Source: Umezawaea tangerina
GTDB lineage: Bacteria > Actinomycetota > Actinomycetes > Mycobacteriales > Pseudonocardiaceae
Length of the DNA stretch: 64,000 nt
Assembly: GCF_003002815.1 (NCBI RefSeq)
Contig: NZ_PVTF01000001.1
Coordinates: forward strand, 930,001 to 994,000
Direction: 5' to 3'
Shown here: in pieces, positions 27,681-36,952 of the stretch
How the letters are laid out: each line of letters begins with the position of its first letter
Position numbering within the stretch: position 1 is the stretch's first letter
The notes under the pieces: model-generated
Told to the model about the DNA's origin: nothing
What the model saw: the letters and a program-made list of their open reading frames with translations, nothing else
Database searches by the model: none
Made by a program: the position numbers and the translations under genes

Positions 27681-29336
27681 ATGAGCGCGTTCGTGGACAC
27701 CATGCTGAGCACCGCCACCGGAGCCGGTGGTCAGGCCAAGGGGATGACGACCGGGGAACCGAACAACCCCCGGCGCAGGACGTGGGCGGAGGTCCACGAC
27801 CAGGCGAGCCGCATGGCGGGCGCCCTCGTCGAAGGCGGCGCCGAACCGGGCGCGGCCATCGCCGTCCTCGCCGCCGACCCCGCGGAGATCGCACCGGCCG
27901 TGCAGGCCGTGTGGATGGCGGGCGGCAGCACGACGATGCTGCACCAGCCCACCGCGCGCACCGACCTCGCCGAATGGGCCGAGGACACCATCAAGGTCCT
28001 GTCCATGATCGACTCCAAGCTGGTGCTGCTCGGCAGCCCGTTCGACGCGCTGTCCGGCGTGCTCGACGAGCACGGCATCGGCTACCGCAAGATGGACGAC
28101 CTGGCAGGCGGCGAACCGCTCACCACGCCCGTGCCGGTGGACGAGGAGTCGACCGCGCTGCTCCAGCTCACCAGCGGCTCGACCGCCGACCCCAAGGCCG
28201 TGCGGATCACCCACGGCAACCTGATGTCCAACGCCGAGGCGATGCGCATCGCCGCCGCGCTCGACACCACGTCCGACACGATGATCTCGTGGCTGCCGCT
28301 GTTCCACGACATGGGCATGGTCGGCTTCCTGACCATCCCCATGCTCTTCGGCATCGAGCTCGTCAAGGTCACCCCCGTCGACTTCCTCGCCCGCCCCACC
28401 CTGTGGCCGGACCTGATGAGCCGCTACGGCGGCACCATCACTGCCGCCCCCAACTTCGCCTACTCCATCGCCGCCCGCCGCATGTCCACCGTCGAGGACG
28501 ACAACGCGTTCGACCTCTCCAAGATGCGCCTCGCCCTCAACGGCGCCGAACCCATCGACCCCGCCGCCGTCCACGCCTTCACCGAGGCGGGCGCCCGCTT
28601 CGGCCTCCGCCCCGAGTCGATCATGTGCGCCTACGGCATGGCCGAAGCCACCCTCGCCGTCGCCTTCGCCCCCGTCTTCACGGGCCTGTCCGTCGACGTC
28701 ATCGACCCCGACCAACTCGAAGCCTCACACCGCGCCGTCCCCGTCCCCGAGGGCACGCCCAACGCCCGCACGTTCCCCCTCCTCGGCCCGCCCGTGCCGG
28801 GGCTGGAGATCGAGGTGATCGACGAGGAGCGCAACGTCCTCGGCGAACGCCAGGTCGGCCAGCTCCGCGTCCGCGGCGAAGCCGTCACCCCCGGCTACCT
28901 CACCGTCGACGGCCCGCTCGCCACCCAGAACGCCGAAGGCTGGCTGGAGACCGGGGACGAGGGGTACGTGGTCGACGGGCAGGTCGTCGTCTGCGGCCGC
29001 CGCAAGGACGTGATCATCATGGGCGGCCGCAACATCTACCCCACCGACATCGAACGCGCGGCCTGCTCCGTCGACGGCGTCCGCCCCGGCAACGCCGTCG
29101 CCGTCCGCCTCGACGCCGGCACCCGCCGCGAACGCTTCGCCGTCGTCGTCGAGTCCAAGTCCGCGGGGGATGACGACGTCGAGAAGACCATGCGCAAGGA
29201 GATCACCGCACGGGTTGTCGACGCGGTGGGCCTGCGGCCTTTCGCGGTCGTTGTGCTGAAGCCCGGCAGCTTGCCGAAGACGCCTTCGGGGAAGCTGCGT
29301 CGGTCTGCGGCGACTTCGCTGGTGCCTGTGGGCTGA
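27681..29336 (+). CDS. Fatty acyl-AMP/acyl-CoA ligase (Pks16-like)
   Basis: ATG at 27681 gives 551 aa. An adenylate-forming enzyme: LLQLTSGSTADPKAVRITHGN (P-loop), SWLPLFHDMGMVGFL, ITAAPNFAYSIAARR, CAYGMAEATLAVAF, GDEGYVVDGQVVVCGRRKDVIIMGGRNI, and the C-terminal lysine loop PKTPSGKLRRS. FHDMGM and PNFAY are typical of the FAAL/FadD32-like branch that activates long fatty acids as acyl-AMP for transfer to carrier proteins. The same position, between ispE and pth, is held by pks16 (Rv1013) in M. tuberculosis. No polyketide synthase is adjacent, so the acyl acceptor is unknown. Confidence 0.9.
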   Translation: MSAFVDTMLSTATGAGGQAKGMTTGEPNNPRRRTWAEVHDQASRMAGALVEGGAEPGAAIAVLAADPAEIAPAVQAVWMAGGSTTMLHQPTARTDLAEWAEDTIKVLSMIDSKLVLLGSPFDALSGVLDEHGIGYRKMDDLAGGEPLTTPVPVDEESTALLQLTSGSTADPKAVRITHGNLMSNAEAMRIAAALDTTSDTMISWLPLFHDMGMVGFLTIPMLFGIELVKVTPVDFLARPTLWPDLMSRYGGTITAAPNFAYSIAARRMSTVEDDNAFDLSKMRLALNGAEPIDPAAVHAFTEAGARFGLRPESIMCAYGMAEATLAVAFAPVFTGLSVDVIDPDQLEASHRAVPVPEGTPNARTFPLLGPPVPGLEIEVIDEERNVLGERQVGQLRVRGEAVTPGYLTVDGPLATQNAEGWLETGDEGYVVDGQVVVCGRRKDVIIMGGRNIYPTDIERAACSVDGVRPGNAVAVRLDAGTRRERFAVVVESKSAGDDDVEKTMRKEITARVVDAVGLRPFAVVVLKPGSLPKTPSGKLRRSAATSLVPVG

Positions 29337-29511
29337 GGGGGTCGGGGTCAAGCGGCACGGTGGCGGCTGGCTGGTCACGGTGGCCGCTGGCTCGTCGACG
29401 ATCCAGCGCAGCGCGAACTGGACGAGCGTTGCGCCCGCGAGCACCAGCGGGCGCAGCCGTCCGGCGGCCTCCGGGCCCACCTCGAACGGCCACTGGCTGG
29501 TGCGTGTGGCG

Positions 29512-29553
29512 GGGATCGCCGGGTGGGTGGCCGGGATCGCCGGGTGGGTGGCC
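29512..29553 (+). repeat. 21-bp tandem repeat, two copies
   Basis: The unit begins GGGATCGCCGGGTGGGTGG and is present twice head to tail, with the start of a third (GGGTTGCG) after it. Confidence 0.8.
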
Positions 29554-29827
29554 GGGTTGCGATTGGCGGCCCGATCGGGGGCCTGGTGGCTCGGCCGAGA
29601 TCTCGACCCTGGCCGCCCATCGGTGATCCCGGCCTACCCAGCTGCTGCCTCGCCTGCGTCTGTCAGCTGCGTGGCTGGCAATGGCTGACTGGCTGGCAGC
29701 GAACTCCGCGGCTCGGCGCTGCCCTCATCACCGATGGCCGCTCGTGGCCGCTGGGCTCGCTCGGCGCTCGGGCTCGGGTGATTGCTCGGCCGACGGCGTC
29801 GCTGGAGCCGCGCGATGGGTGCTGGCA

Positions 29828-29865
29828 TCGACGTGGTCGGCCTGCGGCCTTTTGCGGTCGTGGTG
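29828..29865 (+). pseudogene. Degenerate copy of acyl ligase 3' segment
   Basis: 38 bases (TCGACGTGGTCGGCCTGCGG onward) match 29218-29255 inside the ligase gene with only four mismatches. It has no open context and looks like a remnant of a duplicated ligase end. Confidence 0.5.
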
Positions 29866-30008
29866 AGGCGGCCTCGCTGAGCCCGCCATACCGGTGCTCG
29901 CTGGCCCGGTGGTCTGGCTGGTGCGTGCCTACGGCGCCGGGGCCTGGTCCGGTTTCCCGGAGGGCTCCGTCTCATGCCCGCCTGAGGAGACCTTGCTTAG
30001 TGACCACG

Positions 30009-30046
30009 GGCTCGCCTAGTGACCACCGGCTCGCCTAGTGACCGCA
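30009..30046 (+). repeat. 19-bp tandem repeat
   Basis: GGCTCGCCTAGTGACCACC is followed directly by a near-identical unit (ending CCGCA), and a partial unit (CTTAGTGACCACG) precedes it. Confidence 0.75.
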
Positions 30047-30367
30047 GGAGGGTCCTGGCTGAACATGGGGCCAGGGGATGGGGCTTGGCTTGGCGGGTGT
30101 CCTGGGGTGGGGGCTTGGGTGATGGCCGTCGGACTGGGCAGGGCTGGTGGCTTGGTTGGGGAGTGGGTGTGGGAGGGGGGACGTGAGGGGGTGGTGGAGT
30201 GTGACTGACTTGTTTTCCACAACGTTGAGAGCGCTTCCACGGATCGCCTCCACCGTCGAGCGCGGCGGTCGCGGGGGCAGTAGAAGGCAGGGGGCACGGA
30301 TTCGATACTAGGCGTGACCTGGTAAAACGCCACCAAAACCACCCCGCGTCCCACTTTCGGGTGATAG

Positions 30368-30937
30368 TCAGTGGAACTTGTTCTGGGCGGCTTCCAGACC
30401 ATCGGTGAGCAGTGACTCGACGGCGTCGGCGGTGCGGTCGAGTTCGAAGGCGAGGGTTTTGCGTTCGGGGGTGGAGAAGTCGCGGAGGACGTAGTCGGCT
30501 GGGTCCATGCGGCCTGGGGGGCGGTCTACGCCGAAGCGGATGCGGTGGTAGTCCTTGGTGCCCAGGGACTTGGTGATGGAGCGCAGGCCGTTGTGGCCGT
30601 TGTCGCCGCCGCCCAGTTTGAGCCTGACGACCCCGTAGGGCAGGTCCAGTTCGTCGTGGATGACGATGATGGCGGCGGGTGGGGTTTTGAAGAAGTTGGC
30701 GGCGCCTGCGACGGGGCCGCCGGAGAGGTTCATGAAGGTGCGGGGTTTGGCGAGGACGAGGCGGTGGCCGGAGAGGCGGCCTTCGAGGATTTCGGCGCCT
30801 GCCTTGTGGGCCTTGAACTTGCCGCCGACGCGGGCGGCCAGTTCGTCGAGGACGAGGAAGCCGACGTTGTGGCGGTTTCCCTCGTACTTGGGCCCTGGGT
30901 TGCCAAGGCCGACCACCAGTGCCAACTCATCGGCCAC
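30368..30937 (-). CDS. pth: Peptidyl-tRNA hydrolase
   Basis: The GTG at 30937 is preferred because AGGAG lies 10 nt upstream; an ATG at 30958 would add seven residues. The 189-aa enzyme recycles peptidyl-tRNAs that drop off ribosomes. Key motifs are intact: [20 protein letters not shown] with the catalytic histidine, [22 protein letters not shown] with the Asp that orients it, and [13 protein letters not shown]. The start lies inside the 3' end of the four-repeat DivIVA-domain gene, so translation is coupled to it, an intrusion into the usual rplY-pth pairing. Confidence 0.96.
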   Translation of the reverse strand: MADELALVVGLGNPGPKYEGNRHNVGFLVLDELAARVGGKFKAHKAGAEILEGRLSGHRLVLAKPRTFMNLSGGPVAGAANFFKTPPAAIIVIHDELDLPYGVVRLKLGGGDNGHNGLRSITKSLGTKDYHRIRFGVDRPPGRMDPADYVLRDFSTPERKTLAFELDRTADAVESLLTDGLEAAQNKFH

Positions 30938-31469
30938 GGAAGCGCAACTCCTGCTCAAGGGTGTCCAATAGGGCGTCCACCGCCTGCACCCGGTAGCCGC
31001 GCCGCAATCCTGACGTGGTGCTGAACCGGGTGTTGCGGACCTCGCTAGCGGTCATCCTGGTGCGACCGTCCAACGCGGCGGCGGCGCGCCCGAGGAAGGC
31101 GTCCACCTCGATGCGATCGTAGCCGTTCGACGCTTTCGGCAGCTTCAGGGCGATGAGGTCCTCGCCGCTGCGCAACCCCGTCGGGGGGACGTAGCCGGCG
31201 CGCAGTTGGCGTTCGACGCGGGTGAGGAAGTCGTCGACGGGGCGGGGGTCGTAGCCGCGTTGGCCTGCCCCGGCACGGCGGAAGACGACCGCGCGGATCT
31301 CGTCGGGGTGGACGCGGATGCGGCCGGACAGGGCGTCGGCGATGCGGCGGAGGAAGCCGTCGACCTGCTCGACGTCGTAGCCGTGTCCGGTGCGGGCGTG
31401 CCGGGGGAACTTCGTGGTGCGCACCTCGGCGGGGCTGAGGGCTTGTTGATCTTGATAGGCGAACGGCAC
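30927..31469 (-). CDS. DivIVA-domain repeat protein, four repeats
   Basis: A 180-aa protein made of four copies of the DivI1A unit: ..[50 protein letters not shown], a shorter third with [15 protein letters not shown], and [25 protein letters not shown]. It ends in RFRGR, close to the end of the eight-repeat protein at 26311, so the two are paralogues about 3.4 kb apart. It has no coiled coil or TM. It sits between rplY (59 nt upstream) and pth (11-nt overlap), so it is likely expressed at the level of translation genes. Function unknown; a scaffold at curved membrane is possible. Confidence 0.87.
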   Translation of the reverse strand: MPFAYQDQQALSPAEVRTTKFPRHARTGHGYDVEQVDGFLRRIADALSGRIRVHPDEIRAVVFRRAGAGQRGYDPRPVDDFLTRVERQLRAGYVPPTGLRSGEDLIALKLPKASNGYDRIEVDAFLGRAAAALDGRTRMTASEVRNTRFSTTSGLRRGYRVQAVDALLDTLEQELRFRGR

Positions 31470-31528
31470 GCCACCCTCGCGATCCGGCGGGGGTGGCGTG
31501 CCGTGAGATCTGCCCGACGTGATGGGGC

Positions 31529-32119
31529 TCAGCTTTCCTCGGTGGTCGCCTCGGCGGCCTCGTCGCTCTCCTCCGCCGTCGGCGCGGCGTTGATGGCCAC
31601 GACGAGTGCGTCCGGGTCGGTGACGAGGGTGACGCCCTCGGGCAGGACCAGGTCCGAAGCGTGGATCTGGGTGCCCGCTTCGATGCCGGAGACGGTGAAC
31701 TCCACCTGCTCCGGGATGTTCAGCGCGTCGGCCTCGATGGACACCGAGGTGATGTCCTGCGTGATCAGGGTGCCGGGGGCGCCCTCGCCGAGCAGCACGA
31801 TGGGGAGGTCGACCGTGACCTTCTCGCCGCGGCGGACCAGGAGCAGGTCCACGTGCTCGATGTAGTTCTTGATGGGGTGCGTGGTGACGGTCTTGGTCAG
31901 CGCCAGTTCGGTCTCGCTGTCGATGGCCAGCGTCAGAACTGCGTTGCTGCCGTTTTCACGGATCACACGGGCGAACTCGAGCGCCGGCAGGGCCAGGTGC
32001 TTCGGGTCGGAACCGTGGCCGTAGAGGACTGCGGGGATCTTGCCTGCGCGGCGGGTGCGGCGGGCAGCGCCCTTGCCGAACTCGGTGCGCTGCTCGGCAG
32101 CGAGACGGACCTCGGACAC
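31529..32119 (-). CDS. rplY: 50S ribosomal protein L25/general stress protein Ctc
   Basis: GTG at 32119 with AAGGAG upstream gives 196 aa. The N-terminal half is the 5S-rRNA-binding L25 domain (VRLAAEQRTEFGKGAARRTRRAGKIPAVLYGHG..PKHLALP) and the C-terminal half is the TL5/Ctc extension (VDLPIVLLGEGAP..VSIEADALNIPEQVEFTVSGIEAG), followed by an acidic tail rich in Glu and Ala. It binds 5S rRNA in the central protuberance. It is separated from prs by 276 bp with a terminator and so has its own promoter. The DivIVA-repeat gene and pth follow on the same strand. Confidence 0.95.
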   Translation of the reverse strand: MSEVRLAAEQRTEFGKGAARRTRRAGKIPAVLYGHGSDPKHLALPALEFARVIRENGSNAVLTLAIDSETELALTKTVTTHPIKNYIEHVDLLLVRRGEKVTVDLPIVLLGEGAPGTLITQDITSVSIEADALNIPEQVEFTVSGIEAGTQIHASDLVLPEGVTLVTDPDALVVAINAAPTAEESDEAAEATTEES

Positions 32120-32355
32120 GGTGGGGCTCTCCTTGTACGTCGGGCGGGCTAGGCGGGGGCGGCAGCCTGCGGCGGCGAGCAGCGCGGTAGAAGACAACAC
32201 ACGCGGCATCAAAGCCGCCGCGTCGATCACGCCGAACGTGATGCTCGCCCTCGCCGAGGCAACCTGAGCAGTGTAGGCCGGTTGTGCGACATGCCCTAAT
32301 CCGGGTCCGGCAGGCGCCACTATCGGGTGGTGCCACGAGGACCGGGGCAGCGAAA

Positions 32356-32380
32356 GGGGGCGCCCCGACGGGACGCCCCC
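32356..32380 (-). terminator. Terminator of glmU-prs
   Basis: GGGGGCG and CCCC (32356-32366) pair with GGGACGCCCCC (32370-32380) with a single C-A mismatch and a 3-nt loop, 16 bp past the prs stop. A short T-run follows on the minus strand. Confidence 0.7.
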
Positions 32381-32395
32381 ATCGCCGGAAAGGGG

Positions 32396-33385
32396 TCAGG
32401 CGTTGCCGTCGAAGAGGCTCGTGACCGAGCCGTCCTCGAACACCTCCTGGATCACCCGCGCCAGCAGTGGCGCGATCGACAGCACCGTCATGCTCGGGAA
32501 CCGCTTCTCCAACGGGATCGGCAGCGTGTCGGTGAAGATCACCTCACGGGCGCCGCAGTTCGCCAGCCGCTCGTAGGCGGGCCCGGACAGCACGCCGTGG
32601 GTGGCGGCGATGACCACGTCCGCCGCGCCCTCCTTGAGCAGCTGCTCGACGGCCTTCACGATCGTGCCGCCGGTGTCGATCATGTCGTCGATCACCACGC
32701 ACGTGCGCCCCTGCACCTGGCCCACGACGCGGTTCGCGACGACCTCGTTCGGCCGCAGCGGGTCGCGGGTCTTGTGGATGAACGCGATGGGGCAGCCGCC
32801 GAGGGTGTCGGCCCACTTCTCGGCGAGCTTGGTGCGGCCCGCGTCGGGGGAGACGACGGTGAGGTCGTTGTCGGCGTACTTCTCGCGGACGTGGTCGGCC
32901 AGCAGGGGCATGGCCCACAGGTGGTCGACGGGGCCGTCGAAGAAGCCCTGGATCTGGGAGGTGTGCAGGTCGACCGAGACGAGGCGGTCGGCGCCCGCGG
33001 TCTTGAACATGTCCGCCACGAGCCGGGCGGAGATGGGCTCGCGGCCGCGGTGCTTCTTGTCCTGCCGCGCGTACGGGTAGAACGGCATGATCACCGTGAT
33101 GCGCTTGGAGCTGGCGCGCTTGAGCGCGTCCACCATGATCAGCTGCTCCATGAGCCACTGGTTGATGGGGGCGCAGTGGCTCTGGATCACGAACGCGTCG
33201 CAGCCCCGCACCGACTCCTCGAACCGGACGAAGATCTCGCCGTTGGCGAAGTCGTAGGCCGACTGGGGGGTGACCGACACGTTGAGGTGCTTGGCCACCT
33301 CCTCGGTCAGCTCGGGGTACGCGCGGCCGCCGAAGAGCATGAGGTTCTTCTTCGGTGTCCCGGACACGGACTTCGAGTAGCTCAC
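32396..33385 (-). CDS. prs: Ribose-phosphate pyrophosphokinase
   Basis: A 329-aa enzyme making PRPP from ribose 5-phosphate and ATP for nucleotide, His, Trp and decaprenyl-arabinose synthesis. Family motifs are present: KNLMLFGGRAYPELTEEVAKHL, FVRFEESVRGCDAFVIQS, MPFYPYARQDKKHRGREPIS (ATP flexible loop), VSVDLHTSQIQGFFD, VSPDAGRTKLAEKWA and the PRPP loop CVVIDDMIDTGGTI. Its ATG overlaps the glmU stop by 4 nt, so both enzymes come from one message, as in M. tuberculosis Rv1018c-Rv1017c. A terminator follows its stop. Confidence 0.97.
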   Translation of the reverse strand: MSYSKSVSGTPKKNLMLFGGRAYPELTEEVAKHLNVSVTPQSAYDFANGEIFVRFEESVRGCDAFVIQSHCAPINQWLMEQLIMVDALKRASSKRITVIMPFYPYARQDKKHRGREPISARLVADMFKTAGADRLVSVDLHTSQIQGFFDGPVDHLWAMPLLADHVREKYADNDLTVVSPDAGRTKLAEKWADTLGGCPIAFIHKTRDPLRPNEVVANRVVGQVQGRTCVVIDDMIDTGGTIVKAVEQLLKEGAADVVIAATHGVLSGPAYERLANCGAREVIFTDTLPIPLEKRFPSMTVLSIAPLLARVIQEVFEDGSVTSLFDGNA

Positions 33386-34881
33386 GGTCGCGGCCCTTCA
33401 TCGGTGGTGTCCCCATTTTGGGCCGCGAGCGCGCGTTCCGCCGCGTCAGCGGCCGCCGTGCCCGCCCGGCGGCTGGTCACCCAGCCCTCCAGGTTGCGCT
33501 GCGGGCCGCCCGAGACGGCGAGCGCGCCGGGGGGCACGTCGCGCCGGACCACGGTGCCCGCGCCGGTGTACGCGCCGTCGCCGACGGTCACCGGGGCGAC
33601 GAACATGTTGTCCGAGCCGGTGCGGCAGTGGCTGCCGATGACGGTCCGGTGCTTCTTCACGCCGTCGTAGTTGACGGTGACGCTGGCCGCGCCCACGTTG
33701 CTGTGCTCGCCGACGGTGGTGTCGCCGATGTAGCTCAGGTGCGGCACCTTGCTGCCGACGCCGATGTCGGAGTTCTTGACCTCGACGAACGTGCCGATCT
33801 TGCCGGTGTCGCCGAGCTTGGTGCCGGGGCGCAGGTAGGCGAACGGGCCGACGGAGGCGTGCTCGCCGATCTCGGCCTGGCTGCCGTGGGTGCGCACGAC
33901 GGAGGCGCCCGCGCCGATCACGCACGCCGACAGGGTGGTGTCCGGGCCGATGGTGGCGCCCTCGCCGACGGTCGTGCCCGCGCGCAGCTGCACGCCGGGC
34001 TCGACCAGCACGTCGCGGCCCAGCTCCACGTCGGCGTCGAGCCACGTGGTGGCCGGGTCGACGATGATCGCGCCCTCGCGCATCGCGCGCTCGACCAGGC
34101 GGCGGTTGAGCTCCGCGCCCAGCTTCGCGAGCTGGACCTTGTCGTTGACGCCCTCGACCAGCCACGGGTCGCCCGCGATGAGCGCGCCGACCCGCTTGCC
34201 GTCGCCGCGCGCGATGCCCAGCACGTCGGTCAGGTACAGCTCGCCCTGCACGTTGTCGGTGGACAGCCGCGAGAGCCCGTCGCGCAGCACGTCCGCGGCG
34301 AACGCGTAGACCCCCGAGTTGATCTCGGTGATCGCGCGCTGCTCCTCGGTGGCGTCCTTCTGCTCGACGATCGCCTGCACGGCGCCGTCGGCGGAGCGGA
34401 CGATCCGGCCGTAGCCGGTGGGGTCGGGGAGCACGGACGTCAGCACGGTGACCGCGTTGCCGGAGCCGACGTGCTCGGCCAGCAGGCCGCGCAGGGTGTC
34501 GGTGTCCAGCAGCGGGACGTCGCCGTAGCTGACCAGGACGGTGCCGGTGAGGTCGGCGGGCAGCTCGGCCAGCCCGCAGCCCACGGCGTGCCCGGTGCCG
34601 TTCTGCTCCTCCTGCACGGCGACGGTGACCTTGCGGTCGAGCGCCGCGCCGAGGGCGTCCAAGTGGTCGGTGACGGCCGCGCGGCCGTGGCCGACCACGA
34701 CGGCCAAGTGGTCCGGATCCGTTCCGGCCGCCGCGCGCACCGCGTGCTCCACCAACGAACGACCCGCGATCCGGTGCAGCACCTTGGGGGTCGCCGACCG
34801 CATGCGGGTGCCTTCACCCGCGGCGAGGACGATGGTGCTGACGGGGCCTGCGGAGCCGGGGGTGCTACCACCCTGGAGCAT
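33382..34881 (-). CDS. glmU: Bifunctional GlcN-1-P acetyltransferase/GlcNAc-1-P uridylyltransferase
   Basis: The 499-aa protein makes UDP-GlcNAc for peptidoglycan. The N-terminal half (about 1-245) is the uridylyltransferase: IVLAAGEGTRMRSATPKVLHRIAGR, GTGHAVGCGL, VSYGDVPLLD, and INSGVYAF. The C-terminal half is a left-handed beta-helix of hexapeptide repeats ending in the acetyl-CoA site, VPHLSYIGDTTVGEHSNVGAASVTVNYDGVKKHRTVIG. A tail of about 40 residues after the helix is typical of actinobacterial GlmU. It overlaps prs by 4 nt. The GGDEF gene lies upstream on the same strand with a 77-bp gap. Confidence 0.97.
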   Translation of the reverse strand: MLQGGSTPGSAGPVSTIVLAAGEGTRMRSATPKVLHRIAGRSLVEHAVRAAAGTDPDHLAVVVGHGRAAVTDHLDALGAALDRKVTVAVQEEQNGTGHAVGCGLAELPADLTGTVLVSYGDVPLLDTDTLRGLLAEHVGSGNAVTVLTSVLPDPTGYGRIVRSADGAVQAIVEQKDATEEQRAITEINSGVYAFAADVLRDGLSRLSTDNVQGELYLTDVLGIARGDGKRVGALIAGDPWLVEGVNDKVQLAKLGAELNRRLVERAMREGAIIVDPATTWLDADVELGRDVLVEPGVQLRAGTTVGEGATIGPDTTLSACVIGAGASVVRTHGSQAEIGEHASVGPFAYLRPGTKLGDTGKIGTFVEVKNSDIGVGSKVPHLSYIGDTTVGEHSNVGAASVTVNYDGVKKHRTVIGSHCRTGSDNMFVAPVTVGDGAYTGAGTVVRRDVPPGALAVSGGPQRNLEGWVTSRRAGTAAADAAERALAAQNGDTTDEGPRP

Positions 34882-34934
34882 CAGCGCTCTCCCTTAGAAG
34901 CAGTTCTTCTCAGACATGCCTGCGACGGGAGGGA

Positions 34935-34950
34935 CCTGGCTCCCGCCAGG
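34935..34950 (-). terminator. Small hairpin after the GGDEF gene
   Basis: CCTGGC (34935-34940) and GCCAGG (34945-34950) pair around TCCC, 9 bp past the stop of the GGDEF gene and within the 77-bp gap before glmU. Weak; it may attenuate read-through. Confidence 0.35.
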
Positions 34951-34958
34951 AGTCGATA

Positions 34959-36605
34959 CTAGGCCTCCGGCTCGGCTTCCCCCGCTACGGCGGCCACCTG
35001 GGATCCACCTTGGCGCTTCGCCACGTACATCGCGGAGTCGGCTCGGGAGAGGGCCTGGTTGGCGGTCTCGCGGGGGCGCAGCGAGATGACCCCCACCGAC
35101 AGCGTCACCCCACGTGAGAGGTCCAAAGGCAGGCCCGCCACGGCATCCACGGCGCGGCCCAGCGCCGCCTGCGCCGCGCTGAGCGGCGCGCCGGGCAGGA
35201 GCACGACGAACTCGTCCCCTCCGTACCGCGCGACCATGTCGTCCCCGCGCAGCGCCTGGCGCAGTGTGCTCGCAATCACCCGCAGGACGTCGTCGCCCTC
35301 GGCGTGGGAGTACCGGTCGTTGACCACCTTGAACCCGTCGAGGTCGACCAGGGCGATCGACAGCGGGTAGGTCTGGCCGGTGATGAGGGTGGCCATCTTC
35401 TCGTCGAGCGCGCGCCGGTTGGGCAGCCCGGTGAGCGGGTCCTGCATGGCCTGCTGGGCGATGGCGCCGTGGGCCCTGGTGAGCCGTTCGTGGTCGCGCC
35501 GGGTGATCAGCGTCGACGTGCGGGCCTCCTGCATCTGCCACAGCTCGACCTCCAGGGCGGTCGCGTAGCTCTGCAGGGCGGACACCGTCTCCTCACCCGC
35601 GGTGCCGGACAGCCGCGCGAACTCGCGGACCATGCACAGCATCAGCGTCGGCTCGGAGGTGTCGTGCTCCAGCCGCTTGCGGGCGTCGCCGAGGACCTGG
35701 AGGGCCTCCTCGGTGCGGCCCTCGGTCTCCAGGCAGCGGGCCAGCGCGATGGCCACGATGATCAGCTCGCGGGCGTACATCGACAGCTCGCGCAGCGTCC
35801 ACAGGCCTTCGAGGTGCTCGCTGGAGGGGGTGGCCAGCGCGTGCGCGGCGCCGATCACCGGCACCTGCTCGGCGGCCGAGCGGTCGCGGCGGCCGGGGTG
35901 CAGGGACTCGCGGAAGGGGCCCTCGACGGCCTTGGCGATGGCCGAGGCCATGTCGAAGTGGGCCTTGGCCTCCTCGAAGTTGTCGACCCGCTCGATGCGC
36001 AGGCCCCAGCCGATCTTCAGCCGGGTGCGGTTGAGCAGGTGGACGTAGATCTGGTGCGGTCCGGCGCTCTCCCGGATGGCCTCGTTGGCGCGGGCCAGGA
36101 CCTCGTCGGCCAGCGCGAACACGCCGAGCTGGGTGAGCACGAGGCCGGTGCTCTGCAACGCCGAGGCGAGCAGCCGGTTCCAGGTGCGCTTGTCCAGCAC
36201 CGGGTCCGGGGTGAGGCCCTCCTCCAGCATGGCCAGGCCGCGGGCGACCTCGGTGAGGGCCTTGTCCTCCATGTTGCTGAGCAGGAAGCGGCGGCCGCGC
36301 AGCGCGTGCGCCTCGGCCTCCAGCACGACCAGGCCGTGCCGCTGGGTGTGGGCGAGCATCTCGTCGAGCACGGGGTCGGACAGGTCGACCAGGCCGGGGG
36401 TCACGAGCCGGACGACGGCGGCGGCGCGCAGCAGCTGCGCCACGATGCGGGGCTCGCCCCGGCCCTGGGCCTCGGCGAGGATCTCGTCGACCTCCCCGGC
36501 GGCGTCGAGCTGGTCGGCGAGGTGGCTGCTCTGGGCGATCGCCATGAGTTCTTGCGCGCGGCCGACCAGCCAGGCGTCGGACATCTCGTGCAGCCCTGGC
36601 GACAC
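34959..36605 (-). CDS. GGDEF diguanylate cyclase with TPR-like N-terminus
   Basis: A 548-aa cytosolic protein; a Met at residue 8 (MSDAWL) could be the true start. Residues 1-365 are helical, TPR-like repeats with no TM segments. Residues about 385-540 form a GGDEF domain: QDPLTGLPNRRALDEKM, ALVDLDGFKVVNDRYSHAEGDDVLRVIA, the intact active site YGGDEFVVLLPG, and VTLSVGVISLR. An RxxD inhibitory site is not obvious. It should make cyclic di-GMP, which in filamentous actinomycetes controls the switch to sporulation. No EAL domain follows. The helical N-terminus presumably senses a protein or ligand. It lies next to glmU but is a separate function. Confidence 0.9.
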   Translation of the reverse strand: MSPGLHEMSDAWLVGRAQELMAIAQSSHLADQLDAAGEVDEILAEAQGRGEPRIVAQLLRAAAVVRLVTPGLVDLSDPVLDEMLAHTQRHGLVVLEAEAHALRGRRFLLSNMEDKALTEVARGLAMLEEGLTPDPVLDKRTWNRLLASALQSTGLVLTQLGVFALADEVLARANEAIRESAGPHQIYVHLLNRTRLKIGWGLRIERVDNFEEAKAHFDMASAIAKAVEGPFRESLHPGRRDRSAAEQVPVIGAAHALATPSSEHLEGLWTLRELSMYARELIIVAIALARCLETEGRTEEALQVLGDARKRLEHDTSEPTLMLCMVREFARLSGTAGEETVSALQSYATALEVELWQMQEARTSTLITRRDHERLTRAHGAIAQQAMQDPLTGLPNRRALDEKMATLITGQTYPLSIALVDLDGFKVVNDRYSHAEGDDVLRVIASTLRQALRGDDMVARYGGDEFVVLLPGAPLSAAQAALGRAVDAVAGLPLDLSRGVTLSVGVISLRPRETANQALSRADSAMYVAKRQGGSQVAAVAGEAEPEA

Positions 36606-36755
36606 GTTGTCCTGCTCATCGACCGCTTCGTCGTGCAGCGACCCACACCCCCATGCAACCGCAGGGTGACCGCCGGTCGGGGCCGGCGATCAGGTGACCA
36701 CCGGTCGGGCCGGTGGTCCGGCGGTCGCGCCGGAAGTCCCGGCGCCACCGATCCG

Positions 36756-36826
36756 CTCCGCCACCAGGATTCGAACCTGGACCATCTGAACCAAAATCAG
36801 AGGTGCTGCCTTTACACCATGGCGGA
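36756..36826 (-). tRNA. tRNA-Gln(UUG)
   Basis: Read on the minus strand: acceptor TCCGCCA (36826-36820) pairs with TGGCGGA (36763-36757), discriminator G at 36756, D-arm TGGTGTAAAGGCAGCACC, anticodon stem TCTGA/TCAGA around loop TTTTGGT (anticodon TTG, glutamine), T-stem CCAGG with loop TTCGAAT. CCA is not encoded. All stems are intact. Confidence 0.95.
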
Positions 36827-36952
36827 TCGGACGGGGCAAGCCCCGCCCGCGCGAACACATGTTGTCATGCCGGCGGCCGGCTTGGTCGCACGACCACTCA
36901 ACTGGCCGCTACCGTTGAGTGATTCGATCATGACGTACCGTGTTGTGCCAGG

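Larger units (their letters stand above)
29337..30367. other. 1-kb non-coding region with small repeats
   Basis: No gene is supportable between the ligase and pth. It holds a 21-bp unit twice in tandem (29512-29553), a 38-bp degenerate copy of the ligase 3' coding sequence (29828-29865), and a 19-bp unit repeated (30009-30046). The composition near 29.4-29.9 kb looks like scrambled, partly duplicated coding sequence. Confidence 0.6.

Noticed and set aside
30213-30222. DnaA box (TTTTCCACA)
   Set aside because: It is a single isolated match with no cluster, no dnaA or dnaN nearby and no AT-rich unwinding region.
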